A stretch of 64,000 nt of DNA from Marthasterias glacialis (taxonomy: Eukaryota > Echinodermata > Asteroidea > Forcipulatida > Asteriidae), in NCBI GenBank assembly GCA_911728455.2, contig OU452239.1:3748384-3812383 (forward strand), read 5' to 3'. Shown here in pieces: positions 1 through 10,891 of the stretch. The notes below the pieces were generated by a model that worked only from the letters and a program-made list of their open reading frames with translations, ran no database searches and was not told the origin of the DNA. Every line of letters starts with the position of its first letter. Positions within the stretch are counted from its first letter, which is position 1. The position numbers and the translations under genes are program-made.

Positions 1-1083
1 CTGAAGAACATCAAGAAACCTGTACCCAGTTTCATCAAAGTGGGTGAGTACACTTTATCAGTGCGTCACCGAGGACAAGAGAAGACCTGTAAAATTTGCA
101 GTCAACCTGGCCACCTCGCCCGTGACTGTCACTTGAGAGGAAGGTGCCTGATATGTGGTACCAACACACATAGAGCTGCCTGGCACAGATACAATGACCA
201 AGACGAGCAAACATCAGTTTTGGACGAAGGAAATTATGAAGAAACATACAAAGAATTCTCAGAGGTAGAGCAAGAAGTGAGACCGGAGGAAATGGACAAC
301 GACAATGACAAAGACGACCAGGAAGAAACCCAGAAAGCGGAAGACGCAATCGCAGAGACCAGCAAAAGACAGCAACCCAAAAGAATGAGCTTTTGGGATG
401 AAGCAATGAAGGCAAAAGAAAAGAGAAAACGCCAAGTAAGTGGCAGTGAAGAGGAAGAAGAGATAAGGAAAATCTCAAGAGAAGACAAATCAACAGATGG
501 AGAGAGCGAATCAGAAAACATTGAAATCTATCAAGAGAAATCAGACGTAGATGACACTCCAGAAACACAGGAGACAGAGGAGCCAGGAATGGAGAATGCA
601 GACCCCTACACAAACAGCTTGAAAGATTCTGAAGATGAAGGTGATTTTGTTCCATACATTCGACATGGAGTACATCGCCTTCGGAAAAAGCGTACTTCCT
701 GGGAAAGGAAAACCACCGGGGGAGTTATGACACCAACCACAGCCAACCAACCCGACAGACCTAGTCAAGTTAGCCATGCAGGTCAGCAAAGCAAAAGCCA
801 GTCTCACAAACCAAAGTCAAGCCAATCTGAACAGTCGAATTCAAGACAGTCAACCCATAAGCCTAACTCGAGTCAGACTAACCAAAGAGTGACAAGCAAG
901 ACAAGCCCATCCAAGAAAGACAAGAACACTCAGCCTGATTGTGAACACACCGTCAAATCCAAAACAGACCATGGCCATCCTAGCCAAGCCGATAAGAATC
1001 AAGCAACCCAGATCAAGCAAAACCCTCCCATTCAATCCAACCACCCGGCTAGTAGAGGAAGAGGCAGAGGACGATCTAAATAG
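1..1083 (+). CDS. LINE ORF1 nucleic-acid-binding protein, 5' partial (element 1)
   Basis: The frame is open from base 1, so the start lies outside the window. The first ~25 codons align with the middle of the ORF1 of the next element (KNIKKPVPSF vs KNMKKPIPSY). Two zinc knuckles follow: CKICSQPGHLARDC (CX2CX4HX4C) and CLICGTNTHRAAWH, whose last ligand is His. After these comes a long low-complexity tail rich in Glu, Asp, Lys, Ser and Gln, ending in an RGRGRGRSK-type basic end. LINE ORF1 proteins package the element RNA into the RNP that returns to the nucleus. ORF2 starts 28 bp after the stop, which suggests reinitiation or internal initiation on one bicistronic RNA. The upstream RNA-binding half cannot be seen. 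Confidence 0.85.
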   Translation: MKNIKKPVPSFIKVGEYTLSVRHRGQEKTCKICSQPGHLARDCHLRGRCLICGTNTHRAAWHRYNDQDEQTSVLDEGNYEETYKEFSEVEQEVRPEEMDNDNDKDDQEETQKAEDAIAETSKRQQPKRMSFWDEAMKAKEKRKRQVSGSEEEEEIRKISREDKSTDGESESENIEIYQEKSDVDDTPETQETEEPGMENADPYTNSLKDSEDEGDFVPYIRHGVHRLRKKRTSWERKTTGGVMTPTTANQPDRPSQVSHAGQQSKSQSHKPKSSQSEQSNSRQSTHKPNSSQTNQRVTSKTSPSKKDKNTQPDCEHTVKSKTDHGHPSQADKNQATQIKQNPPIQSNHPASRGRGRGRSK

Positions 1084-1111
1084 ATAAGTTTTCCTTCCTT
1101 ACATTGAAAAT

Positions 1112-4100
1112 ATGAGGATCTTACAAGTATCACTTTGTTTTTGCATGGTCTTTTTATCTATTGCATCGATCAACACAAACGGAATGAGAAACAATCTGAA
1201 ACGTAAAGTTTTATTTGATTATCTAGAACGTAGAAAGTTTAGTGTCATTCTCATTCAAGAAACTCACAGTGAACACAACGATGAAAATGAGTGGCAAAGA
1301 CAGTGGAATGGTAAAATGTATTTTAGCCATGGTAGTCGTCAATCTAAGGGAGTTGCTATACTTACATCATACAAGTCTGGTTTAGATCTGGGTAATATTG
1401 ATAAAGATGAAGAGGGTCGATGGATTAAAGGAGAACTCAAACTGGGTAATGATAGTATCAATATAGCTTCTGTATATGCACCCAATGAGATTTCTGCTAG
1501 ATCAAGATTTTTTGATAACCTTGTCGATTGTATAAATAATGAAAACGATTGGATTGTTGGAGGAGACTTTAACTGCAATGTCGATAGTGAAAAAACAAAA
1601 GACGTGAGCAAAATAATTCTCAGAAATGTTCTTAATGAAAAAGATCTGTACGATGTGTGGCGTACAACCTATCCCGAAGATCCCGGGTACACACACTATC
1701 ATAAAGCCAGCAAGCAAGCCAGCAGAATTGATTACTTGTTCGTATCTCCAGCAATCTTGAATCATATTACTGATATTAGTGTTAGCCCTTTGGGTTTATC
1801 AGATCATCATATTGTCTCATTAAGACTGGACAACTCAAACACCATGCATGGGCAGGGGAGGTGGATTTGTAACAACAGTCTTCTTAATGATGAAGATTGT
1901 ATATTCAGAATCGACATATTCTGGAAATATTGGCATGGTCAGAAAGATTATTACGATTCCCTAGCCGATTGGTGGGAATGGGGTAAAGTTAGAATTAAAG
2001 AAATCATTAAAGAGTATGGTAAAGAGAAAAGCTGGAGTCTTAAACAACAACAAAATGATCTCCAAAGGCGCTATAACGATCTAATTAGTAGCCCAGAGAG
2101 GGCCGGGCCTGAAGATATCAAAGATCTTGAAACCCAACTGAAGAAGTATGAAATTAACGAATGGGAAAAGGCTCGTATCAGAACCCGTAACATCATGAAA
2201 GTTGAGGGAGAAAAACCTTCTAAATTTTTCCTTCATTTAGAGAAAAAGCAAGTTACCTGTACTAATATGGACAAACTTCTTAATGTAGAAGGTGAAATGG
2301 TTGATAACATCGATGATATGTTTAAATGTGTTAATACCTTTTATGGTAATTTGTATGATTCCGAAGCCATTTCCCAACCTCACATAAACGAAATAGTTTC
2401 CAATATTGAGGATAAAGAAATTCCGCACGAGAACTGTTCTAATCTCAGCAGGGAGATCACTGAAGAAGAAGTAAAAATTGCCCTCTTTCAGATGAATAAA
2501 AATAAATCCCCAGGTCTAGACGGTTTAACTGTTGAATTCTACCAAGCCTTTTGGGAAACTATTGGTCCTGACCTGCTAGAAGTTTTTAACGGCTGTTTTA
2601 AAACAGGCTCCCTCTGTCAGTCCATGAATAGTGCCATCATTAGGCTTATTTACAAAAATTCTGGGAACAGACATGAATTAAAAAACTGGAGACCTATCAG
2701 TTTGTTGAATGTTGATTACAAAATCCTTTCGAAGGTAATCACTAATCGATTGAAAACTATCATGCCTTTTCTAATTGGAGAGGAACAAACCTGTGGTGTA
2801 ACTGGCAGGAAGATTCACGACAATCTTATGCTTCTTCGTGATATTATTGATTATGCCAATTGGGAGAATTTAGATGCTGCCTTAATTAGTGTTGATCAGG
2901 AGAAGGCATTTGACCGCATCAACTGGATTTTTATGTACACTGTTATGATTAAAATGAAGATCCCTCCTAACCTCATTAAGTGGATTAAGCTTTTGTACAG
3001 CAACCCGAGTAGTCATATCATTATCAACAATTGTATTGGTTCCCCTATTCAAGTGAAAAGAGGGATTAGGCAAGGATGCCCATTATCTCCACTTTTGTAT
3101 GCTATTTGTGCTGAAGGTCTTGCAAGTTTAACTAGAAACAATAACAAGCTTAAAGGTATATCCTGCCCGAAAGGAAAATGCAGTATCCGGCTTATCCAAC
3201 ACGCTGATGATACTAGTTTTTTTGTCAGTAACAATAATGATTTTGATATTATTAGAGACGTTCTTGAGACCTATTGTAAAGGAAGTGGCTCCAAAATTAA
3301 TGTGGACAAGTCTAAAGGACTGTGGCTGGGGCATTGGAAAAACAGAACAGATAAACCTTGCAATTTCAGCTGGGACAACAAACTAAAAGTTCTTGGTATC
3401 ATGTTTGGTAATGCTGTGGAGCCAGCTGATAATTGGAATCCCAGAATTAGCAAGATGCAGTGTACACTTGACAAATGGTCGAAACGTAATTTAACACTCA
3501 ACGGAAAGGTTGTAATTGTAAATACTCTTGTAGGCACTAAAGTGAATTACGTAGGCAGTGTTATCTCATGCCCAGAAGATCTAACAAAGAAAATTAACGA
3601 CATGATCTGGAAATACTTTTGGGACTGTAAAAGAGAGAAAATAAAGAAAGACACCATCACCGGCCCTAAAGGATTGGGGGGAATGGGCCTCATTGATATC
3701 AACTGTAAGCTAATGAGCCTAAAGTTACAATGGTTAGCTCGTTATTCCCGTGAAAGTGGTAAATGGAAAATCCCTTTTGACTATTGGATAAGTAAAGCCA
3801 GTGGAAGTAACCACTTAGGATGGTATGTTTTTGCCAATGCTAAAAAGCCTCTAAAAACCACAAGTTTCTATGTAGATGTCATTTCTGCCTTTCAAAAAAC
3901 CGGAGGGAGAATGGAATGTACTTTTTCGTCACTGCTTGAATGTGGTAACGTTCCCTTATGGAATAACTCCAAAGCTACTATTGACAATTCGGTTCTAAAA
4001 AGCCCTATGCTGAAGTCTAATGGTTTTTGTCAAATTAGGGATATTAACCGTAATGGTGAGCTAATTACCTTTAAAGAAATTGCCAAGATCTGTAAGGTTA

Positions 4101-4900
4101 AAAACATTAATGCGGGTAGAATGGTCAACAGAATCCAAAACCATATCGATCTTTCTTTAATTAAAGAAAAAAGACAAGGGCCCCCAAGTCATGTCAGCAA
4201 TTGGTTAATTATGGAAGATCAGGGAAATAATTCAATTGTCTTCATAAACGACACAAACACTAAAGCTATCTACAGACACATTATTCGGAGGAAATTTATC
4301 ACCCCTAAGATTCAAGAGAAGTGGCATGAGATCCTTCATCTCAGTTGTAAGCTAGAGTGGTCTAAAGTATGGGACAATCTTTGGAAAAACCCTTTATTAG
4401 ATCATGAAGACAAACAATTCTTATACAAACTCAGGTTTCGTGTACATGCTACCAAAGATCTATTACGTAAGATGGGTATAGTTGACAATGTAATCTGCCC
4501 TCTTTGTGAAACTGAGAATGAAAGCCATGAACACCTATTTATCTATTGTAGTTGTACTATGGATGCTTGGATCTACATTGAAAATCTTCTCAGAAAATTC
4601 ACCTTCAACAAGTATTTTTATCTGACGGATTCCGATAGAATTCTTGGTTATAACGTTAAGGGAGTCTCGGCAGTAATTGTATGTAAAATGCTTCGCCAAA
4701 TCTGGAACACTAGGTGCGATAAGCTGTTCAATAATGGACTGAATGAGATCAGCATCATTGCCAGATTCAAACAAAGTATGAAACTTTACCTGTACTTCGA
4801 AAAAAGAAGGTTAAGCAAAGAATGTTTTGAAAGAAACTTCACATGCAATTCTGCTTTGTGTTCAATAGGAGAAGATGACCAACTTATTTTTAGTCTCTAA
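1112..4900 (+). CDS. LINE ORF2: APE endonuclease + reverse transcriptase (element 1)
   Basis: Intact 1262-aa ORF2 from an ATG. The N-terminal APE-type endonuclease shows SIASINTNG (~16-24), catalytic QETH (E50), GGDFN (150-154), SRIDYLF (204-210) and SDHH (230-233). The reverse transcriptase runs from about 450: NKSPGLDGLTVEFY (464-477), WRPISLLNVDYK, VDQEKAFD (594-601, first catalytic Asp), GIRQGCPLSP (651-660) and the active-site box HADD (697-700, where many RTs have Y/FADD). A C-terminal knuckle CPLCETENESHEHLFIYC lies near 1130-1147. The protein nicks the target and primes cDNA synthesis from the 3' UTR. No stop or frameshift is seen, so it may be functional. Relative to element 2 it has about 27 extra residues between endonuclease and RT. 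Confidence 0.93.
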   Translation: MRILQVSLCFCMVFLSIASINTNGMRNNLKRKVLFDYLERRKFSVILIQETHSEHNDENEWQRQWNGKMYFSHGSRQSKGVAILTSYKSGLDLGNIDKDEEGRWIKGELKLGNDSINIASVYAPNEISARSRFFDNLVDCINNENDWIVGGDFNCNVDSEKTKDVSKIILRNVLNEKDLYDVWRTTYPEDPGYTHYHKASKQASRIDYLFVSPAILNHITDISVSPLGLSDHHIVSLRLDNSNTMHGQGRWICNNSLLNDEDCIFRIDIFWKYWHGQKDYYDSLADWWEWGKVRIKEIIKEYGKEKSWSLKQQQNDLQRRYNDLISSPERAGPEDIKDLETQLKKYEINEWEKARIRTRNIMKVEGEKPSKFFLHLEKKQVTCTNMDKLLNVEGEMVDNIDDMFKCVNTFYGNLYDSEAISQPHINEIVSNIEDKEIPHENCSNLSREITEEEVKIALFQMNKNKSPGLDGLTVEFYQAFWETIGPDLLEVFNGCFKTGSLCQSMNSAIIRLIYKNSGNRHELKNWRPISLLNVDYKILSKVITNRLKTIMPFLIGEEQTCGVTGRKIHDNLMLLRDIIDYANWENLDAALISVDQEKAFDRINWIFMYTVMIKMKIPPNLIKWIKLLYSNPSSHIIINNCIGSPIQVKRGIRQGCPLSPLLYAICAEGLASLTRNNNKLKGISCPKGKCSIRLIQHADDTSFFVSNNNDFDIIRDVLETYCKGSGSKINVDKSKGLWLGHWKNRTDKPCNFSWDNKLKVLGIMFGNAVEPADNWNPRISKMQCTLDKWSKRNLTLNGKVVIVNTLVGTKVNYVGSVISCPEDLTKKINDMIWKYFWDCKREKIKKDTITGPKGLGGMGLIDINCKLMSLKLQWLARYSRESGKWKIPFDYWISKASGSNHLGWYVFANAKKPLKTTSFYVDVISAFQKTGGRMECTFSSLLECGNVPLWNNSKATIDNSVLKSPMLKSNGFCQIRDINRNGELITFKEIAKICKVKNINAGRMVNRIQNHIDLSLIKEKRQGPPSHVSNWLIMEDQGNNSIVFINDTNTKAIYRHIIRRKFITPKIQEKWHEILHLSCKLEWSKVWDNLWKNPLLDHEDKQFLYKLRFRVHATKDLLRKMGIVDNVICPLCETENESHEHLFIYCSCTMDAWIYIENLLRKFTFNKYFYLTDSDRILGYNVKGVSAVIVCKMLRQIWNTRCDKLFNNGLNEISIIARFKQSMKLYLYFEKRRLSKECFERNFTCNSALCSIGEDDQLIFSL

Positions 4901-5079
4901 CCTTACTTTCTCTGTCCTTTGGATTCCACATCTTGTTTTTAATTGTAATATACTCAAGTTAATTTTGTTTAAGTTTTATTAAGATACATCCATTAATTTT
5001 GTGCTTATCTATTGTTTTTTGTGTGTGTATGTAACTGATTTATTTGTGTGAATATTGATTTGAAGGTTGGTAAATAAAC

Positions 5080-5095
5080 GGAGTCGTATAACTCC
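5080..5095 (+). promoter_or_regulatory. 3'-terminal LINE hairpin (element 1)
   Basis: GGAGT-CGTATA-ACTCC: a 5-bp stem with a 6-nt loop, preceded by TAAATAAAC and followed by a short A-rich linker and the tail. The same hairpin is at the same place in elements 2 and 3, although the rest of the 3' UTR differs. It probably serves as the RT recognition structure for target-primed reverse transcription. Confidence 0.7.
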
Positions 5096-5125
5096 ATATT
5101 CAAGAGAAAAAAAAAAAAAAAAAAA

Positions 5126-5280
<155 letters not shown>

Positions 5281-5491
5281 GGCGTTGAGGGCGCACGGAC
5301 GTGTTTCATGACCACGCTCTCAATTTAACGCAAATTTTGTCTCTTTTGCTGCCCTTGGATCCACGGGATCAAGAAAATTCTACAAAGTAAGTGATATAGA
5401 CAATATAGTCCTCATTTGAGGTTCCTTCAAATAAGGAAAAGGCCTTTTTGGCCGTGTTTACTATCCTGCGTTGGCTATCCAGGAAGCCATC

Positions 5492-6925
5492 ATGAACAGG
5501 GAATCGAACCACGGTGCATTGAGACGCACGAATTCCATTCGCTTCAACACACGCCATTTGAAAGAAGCTGTTACGTCACAGGATATCTACCATGCAATCG
5601 ACAAAGAACTCGGGACAATCAACACAATCAAATGCATAGCACCACTTGAGAATGGCTGGTACAACGTCACCTTTGACAACGAACGGCACTGTGAAAAAAC
5701 AGCACAACAAGGTCTGATGTTGAAGAAATCCTTAATACAGTGCGAGAGGGCCAACATTCAGAACTCAGCAGTGGTCTACGTAAAGGCCCCGTATGAGATG
5801 GCAGACAACGCTGTGATAACAGCATTGACTTTTTACGGAACAGTTACCAACATTCGTCGTCAACTTCATGACTTTGATGAAAACATTGAAACCGGCGTCA
5901 GAAGTTGCATGATCAAGAACATGAAAAAACCAATCCCCAGCTACATTCGAATTGGAGGCTTCACACTGCCAGTAAGATACCGTGGTCAACAGAAGACATG
6001 CAAAGTATGCAACGAGACAGGGCATTTCGCTAGAGACTGTCCTCGTCGTGGCAGATGTTTCATCTGCAATAGCTACCAGCATAGAGCATCTTGGCACGAC
6101 AATGAAGAACAAGAGGAAGCTGAGGAACCTGTCATTTATGTAAATGACAAGCACTACAACAGCAAAATAAATAGTGACTCAGAAGATGAATATGACAGCC
6201 AACATGAAAGTGACCCACCCACCGAAAACGACACAATCGATGAAGACGACGACAATAATGAAGAAACAACGAGTAAGAAATCGACGAATGAGCATGAGAG
6301 CAAGGGAGCAGAACCCCCAAAGTCAACCCTGAAGAAGTCTTTTGCTGAAGTCATCACCCAACCCAGCCAATCCAAAGAACCCAACACACAGCAAACCTCC
6401 AAAGAAAATCCCACACGTCCAACAACACTGAAGAAGAAGAAGAAGAGCAAACCTAAGACAGGATTTTGGGATGAAGCTGTAAGATCCAACTCCATGAAGA
6501 GGAAGTCACCGGATGAAACCAAGGGTACCAGTCCAACCAACAAGATGGCCAGAGATCAGAGATATGAAGATGGGTCAGACATGGACCAGAGTGATCCAAA
6601 AACAACCGAGAGCCAACATGAAGACACCATTAGATCCGATCAACAAGCTACGCAGACGCCCAGAAGAGAAACACAAGTAGAGAGAGGGTCTGAGATGGAC
6701 GACTCCCCTAGTGATGAACAGGATGGTTTTGTCTTATACACAAGAGGGGGTGTTCAGAGAACAAGAAAGAAGAGAACATCGTGGCAGAGGAAATCCACCG
6801 AACCACCATCAGACTCACAACCAGCAACGCCTCATCCACAAGATAATTCAAGCCAGACCAGCCAACGAAGCCAAGCCACAACACCGAAAGCGAGGGGAAG
6901 AGGAAGACCAACCATAAAAGTATAA
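5492..6925 (+). CDS. LINE ORF1 nucleic-acid-binding protein (element 2)
   Basis: 477 aa from the first ATG in frame (a TTG seven codons upstream is less likely). The N-terminal ~150 residues form a globular-looking region with an RRM-like pattern of alternating strands (for example GWYNVTF, SAVVYVKAPYEM). Two zinc knuckles follow: CKVCNETGHFARDC (CX2CX4HX4C) and CFICNSYQHRASWH with a terminal His. The C-terminal half is acidic and Ser/Thr/Gln-rich low complexity, ending in a basic RGRGRPTIKV. The likely role is RNA binding and RNP assembly with the element transcript. The RRM reading is inference. The ORF is intact and lies just ahead of ORF2. Confidence 0.88.
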   Translation: MNRESNHGALRRTNSIRFNTRHLKEAVTSQDIYHAIDKELGTINTIKCIAPLENGWYNVTFDNERHCEKTAQQGLMLKKSLIQCERANIQNSAVVYVKAPYEMADNAVITALTFYGTVTNIRRQLHDFDENIETGVRSCMIKNMKKPIPSYIRIGGFTLPVRYRGQQKTCKVCNETGHFARDCPRRGRCFICNSYQHRASWHDNEEQEEAEEPVIYVNDKHYNSKINSDSEDEYDSQHESDPPTENDTIDEDDDNNEETTSKKSTNEHESKGAEPPKSTLKKSFAEVITQPSQSKEPNTQQTSKENPTRPTTLKKKKKSKPKTGFWDEAVRSNSMKRKSPDETKGTSPTNKMARDQRYEDGSDMDQSDPKTTESQHEDTIRSDQQATQTPRRETQVERGSEMDDSPSDEQDGFVLYTRGGVQRTRKKRTSWQRKSTEPPSDSQPATPHPQDNSSQTSQRSQATTPKARGRGRPTIKV

Positions 6926-6944
6926 CTCCCATTATCTATCGTTC

Positions 6945-9900
6945 ATGAACTGGCTTAATCTAATTTATCTCATGAGTTTTTTGTCAATTGCCTCCTTAAA
7001 TGTCAATGGGTTAAGGAACGATCTTAAAAGAAATGTCCTTTTTGAATATTTACATCGTAGAAAATTTAGTCTTGTTTTTCTGCAGGAGACCCACAGCGAT
7101 CTCAACGATGAACTAGAATGGAGCAAGCAGTGGCAAGGTAGAATGTATTTCAGTCACGGCAACAGACAGAGTAGAGGAGTAGCTATCCTTACTTCAAATA
7201 AGGTCAGTCTTAACATCACCAACATTATCACTGATGATGAGGGAAGGTGGATCAGAGCTCAAATGGTATGGAACGATAATACATTCTACATTGCCTCTGT
7301 GTATGCTCCCAACCAGATTAACGAACGTACTCACTTCTTTGATAACATTAGTGATCATATTACTTCTTTAGAAAACTCGATCATTGGTGGTGATTTTAAT
7401 TGCAATCTTGATAATAAACAACTCAGAGATGTCAGCAGAATAGTTTTAACCAATGTTCTTCAAGAAAAAGATCTGATAGATTGCTGGCGTACAGTTCATC
7501 CAGACAAAAGTGGTTATACTCACTTTCATAAAGGTTGTAATCAAGCTAATAGAATTGATTATCTTTTTGTCTCTTCGAATGTTATCAACAATGTTAATGA
7601 TGTCTATGTAACTCCATGCGGTTTTTCTGACCATCAAGTCATCGGCCTTAAACTTGAAGATATCGACACCCCACATGGTCAAGGTCGGTGGTTTTGTAAC
7701 AACTCTCTACTTGAAGACTTTGAATGTAAGTTTCGTATCAGCAATCTTTGGAACTTTTTGAAATCTAAAAAAGGTAGTTATAATTCCCTCTCTGAATGGT
7801 GGGAAATGTGTAAATTCCGTTTCAAGGAAACCATTCAAGAATTTGGTAAAGAAAAAGAGATTAAAGAGCTCGAAACCCAACTGAAACAATACGAAATTAA
7901 TGAATGGAAGAGAGCTCAGGTCAGAACTCACACTGCTCAAAAAGAAGAAGGAGAGAAAGCCTCAAAATATTTTCTCAATCTGGAAAAACAACAAATCAAA
8001 AGTAGTAAAATTGATAAACTCTTTAACAAGGAAGGGTTTTTGGTTGATCAACCAGACCAAATGCTTGATGTAGTTAATGATTTTTATAGTAATTTGTACA
8101 ATTCAGAGAATCTTTCCCAAACCCATTTAGATGAAGTAGTGTCTAACATTGAAATTAAGAGTATTCCAGAAAACTTACTGGAAGATTTAGAAAGGGTTAT
8201 TACAGAGGAAGAGATAAAGAACGCTCTTTTCCAAATGAATAAGAACAAAAGCCCAGGCATAGATGGCCTCACGGTGGAGTTCTACCAAATGTTTTGGCCT
8301 ATTCTTGGTAAAGATATTCTTAAAGTTTATAGTGACTGTTTCCAAAATGGGTTTTTGGGAAATTCTATGAGTTCCGCTCTTATCCGACTTATTTATAAAA
8401 ACTCGGGCAACCGTTATGAATTAAAAAACTGGCGGCCTATTAGTCTTTTAAATGTTGACTACAAAATATTGTCCAAATGTATTACTAATCGGCTTAAATC
8501 AGTCATGTCCTTCATTATCGGTGAAGAGCAGTCTTGTGGTGTTCCCAACCGTAACATTCATGACAATCTCATGGTTATTAGACATACGATAGACTATGCC
8601 AATTTAGAAAATGTGGAGGCGGCTGTGATCAGCATTGATCAAGAAAAGGCATTTGATAAAATCAATTGGGATTACATGTTCAGTGTCATGAGAAAAATGA
8701 ATCTGCCCCCCATTTTTATCAAATGGATCGAACTACTCTATAATGAACCTAAAAGTAGTGTTATAATGAACAATTTCATTGGCTCACCTATACAGATTAC
8801 CAGAGGAATTCGACAAGGCTGTCCACTATCTCCATTACTCTATGCAATATGTGCCGAGGGTTTAGCGAGTCTCATTAGAAACGATACTAACGTGCGTGGC
8901 ATTGCAAACCCGAAAGGTGAGAACAGTGTCAAATTAGTCCAGCATGCTGATGACACTAATATTTTTGTTGGCCAAGAAAGTGAGTTTGAAAGATTAAAAC
9001 AGATTCTCGACACATATTGCAAAGGGAGTGGATCGAAACTTAATGTCAATAAGACCAAAGGTCTTTGGCTTGGTAAGTGGAAACAGAGATGTGACAAACC
9101 CTGTGATTTTAACTGGCACAACGATAAACTGAAAATTCTAGGAATTATTTTTGGTAACGATGTTACCCCACAGGACAACTGGGGGCCAAGAATAAACAAA
9201 ATTCATTGTGTCCTTGAGAAATGGTCAAAACGTCATCTCACTTATATGGGAAAAACCGTTATTGTTAACACCTTCGTTGGAGCTAGCATCAATTACTTAG
9301 GTAGCGTCTTAGCCTGTCCTGCTGAATGGGTTAAGAAAATCAATGATGTCATTTGGAATTTTTTTTGGAATGGCCAAAAAGATAAAATCAAGAGAGATAC
9401 TGTAACTGGCCCTAAAACAAAGGGTGGTACTGGTCTCATAGACATTCAGTGCAGGCTGAATAGCCTGAAGGTTAATTGGTTAGCTCGATACCTTAATTCT
9501 GACAAATTATGGAAGATCTTCTTTGATTATTGGATCAGCAAAGCTAGTGCTAACAACGACCTAGGATGGTACATTTTTGCCAATGCTAAAACTCAGACTC
9601 AAACTACTTCCTTCTATACAGAAGTCCTTTCTGCCTTTAAGAAGGCTGGAGGCAGTCTTGAATGCAATTTTTCTTCTGTTCTAGAGACAAAGGAGATTCC
9701 TATCTTTAACAACGCTGTTGCTACTAGTGATGATACTGTACTGGACAGTCCAGCCCTGAAATCAGTTGGTATGACCAAGATTAAAGATGTTACCCGACAA
9801 GGAAAACTGATTTCCTTCAAAACAGTGGCTAGAAAATGTTCCATCAAAAGAATTAATGCTGGTAGAATTGTAGGCAGATTAAAAGATCATATTGACGTTA

Positions 9901-10652
9901 GCCTTATTCAGGAAACCAGACAAGGTCCTATGAATCACATCTGTAATTGGCTATTTTTTTCTGATCAAAGTGCCGAAGGTCAAGTCCAAATCAAAAAGGC
10001 GAGCACAAAAACTATTTACCGGAGGATGATTTCGAATAAATTCATCACCCCTAAAATTCAGAATTTGTGGCAACAAGTTTTCCATTATGCGAGTGACTTA
10101 GACTGGCTTTTGATCTGGAAAAACGGTTTTAGTAACAACTTGCTTGATCCAGAAGACAGACATTTTTGGTTTAAATTAAAACATATGATTCTGCCTACGA
10201 GAGATGTTTTACATAAGATTGGAATGGCTATTGAATTGAAATGTCCTATGTGTGAAACCGAACAAGAATCACATCAACATCTGTTCATTTACTGCATTCA
10301 AACATTAAATGCTTGGGTTTTTGTTGAACACCTGATTAGAAATTACACTAGCAACAATCATTTTCATTTGAGTGACCCAAATAGAATTCTTGGTTATGAC
10401 CTTAAACCGGTCCAAGGCGTTTTAATTGTCAAGATGCTTCGTCTGATTTGGAACATCAGGTGCAAAAAGGTTTTTCAAAGCTACAAACATCCATCTGATA
10501 TTGATATTATTTTCCAGTTCAAACGTACTATTAAACATTTTCTCATCCTGGAAAAGGAAAGAATGAGCAGTGATAAGTTTGCATCTGTCTATGCTAGAAA
10601 CAACACTCTGTGCACTATTAACGAGGAAAATCAAATTGTTTTCAATTACTGA
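6945..10652 (+). CDS. LINE ORF2: APE endonuclease + reverse transcriptase (element 2)
   Basis: Intact 1235-aa ORF2 from an ATG 19 bp after ORF1. Endonuclease motifs: SIASLNVNG, LQETH, GGDFN, NRIDYLFVS and SDHQ, where element 1 has SDHH. RT motifs: NKSPGIDGLTVEFY, WRPISLLNVDYK, IDQEKAFD, GIRQGCPLSP and HADD. The C-terminal knuckle is CPMCETEQESHQHLFIYC. All catalytic acidic residues expected for both domains are visible. Between endonuclease and RT it lacks a ~27-residue stretch present in element 1 (after GKEKE), an in-frame length difference in a linker. Retrotransposition competence is plausible but untested. Confidence 0.93.
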   Translation: MNWLNLIYLMSFLSIASLNVNGLRNDLKRNVLFEYLHRRKFSLVFLQETHSDLNDELEWSKQWQGRMYFSHGNRQSRGVAILTSNKVSLNITNIITDDEGRWIRAQMVWNDNTFYIASVYAPNQINERTHFFDNISDHITSLENSIIGGDFNCNLDNKQLRDVSRIVLTNVLQEKDLIDCWRTVHPDKSGYTHFHKGCNQANRIDYLFVSSNVINNVNDVYVTPCGFSDHQVIGLKLEDIDTPHGQGRWFCNNSLLEDFECKFRISNLWNFLKSKKGSYNSLSEWWEMCKFRFKETIQEFGKEKEIKELETQLKQYEINEWKRAQVRTHTAQKEEGEKASKYFLNLEKQQIKSSKIDKLFNKEGFLVDQPDQMLDVVNDFYSNLYNSENLSQTHLDEVVSNIEIKSIPENLLEDLERVITEEEIKNALFQMNKNKSPGIDGLTVEFYQMFWPILGKDILKVYSDCFQNGFLGNSMSSALIRLIYKNSGNRYELKNWRPISLLNVDYKILSKCITNRLKSVMSFIIGEEQSCGVPNRNIHDNLMVIRHTIDYANLENVEAAVISIDQEKAFDKINWDYMFSVMRKMNLPPIFIKWIELLYNEPKSSVIMNNFIGSPIQITRGIRQGCPLSPLLYAICAEGLASLIRNDTNVRGIANPKGENSVKLVQHADDTNIFVGQESEFERLKQILDTYCKGSGSKLNVNKTKGLWLGKWKQRCDKPCDFNWHNDKLKILGIIFGNDVTPQDNWGPRINKIHCVLEKWSKRHLTYMGKTVIVNTFVGASINYLGSVLACPAEWVKKINDVIWNFFWNGQKDKIKRDTVTGPKTKGGTGLIDIQCRLNSLKVNWLARYLNSDKLWKIFFDYWISKASANNDLGWYIFANAKTQTQTTSFYTEVLSAFKKAGGSLECNFSSVLETKEIPIFNNAVATSDDTVLDSPALKSVGMTKIKDVTRQGKLISFKTVARKCSIKRINAGRIVGRLKDHIDVSLIQETRQGPMNHICNWLFFSDQSAEGQVQIKKASTKTIYRRMISNKFITPKIQNLWQQVFHYASDLDWLLIWKNGFSNNLLDPEDRHFWFKLKHMILPTRDVLHKIGMAIELKCPMCETEQESHQHLFIYCIQTLNAWVFVEHLIRNYTSNNHFHLSDPNRILGYDLKPVQGVLIVKMLRLIWNIRCKKVFQSYKHPSDIDIIFQFKRTIKHFLILEKERMSSDKFASVYARNNTLCTINEENQIVFNY

Positions 10653-10875
10653 TTACCTTCATCCTCTGTTCATGCTCCATTTGTATGTGTTTATTTTATT
10701 TTAGCTTATTTCACCACTTCTTCTCAATGTTTGTAAATATTTGTAAATAGCCATTGTACTTAACTCATGCTATTGTAAATAACGTACATATATGCCACCT
10801 AATTGTATATACTGATTGATTGTTCCATTATCTGTGGCTTTCTTTTGTGGTGAATGTGATGGAGTTTGAATAAAT

Positions 10876-10891
10876 GGAGTCGTATAACTCC
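10876..10891 (+). promoter_or_regulatory. 3'-terminal LINE hairpin (element 2)
   Basis: GGAGT-CGTATA-ACTCC, identical to the element 1 hairpin including its loop and also preceded by AATAAA. The surrounding 3' UTRs are otherwise diverged, which suggests selection on this structure. Confidence 0.7.

Noticed and set aside
35-655. Antisense frames across LINE ORF1 and ORF2
   Set aside because: They lie opposite intact LINE ORFs and show only compositional Leu/Ser bias.
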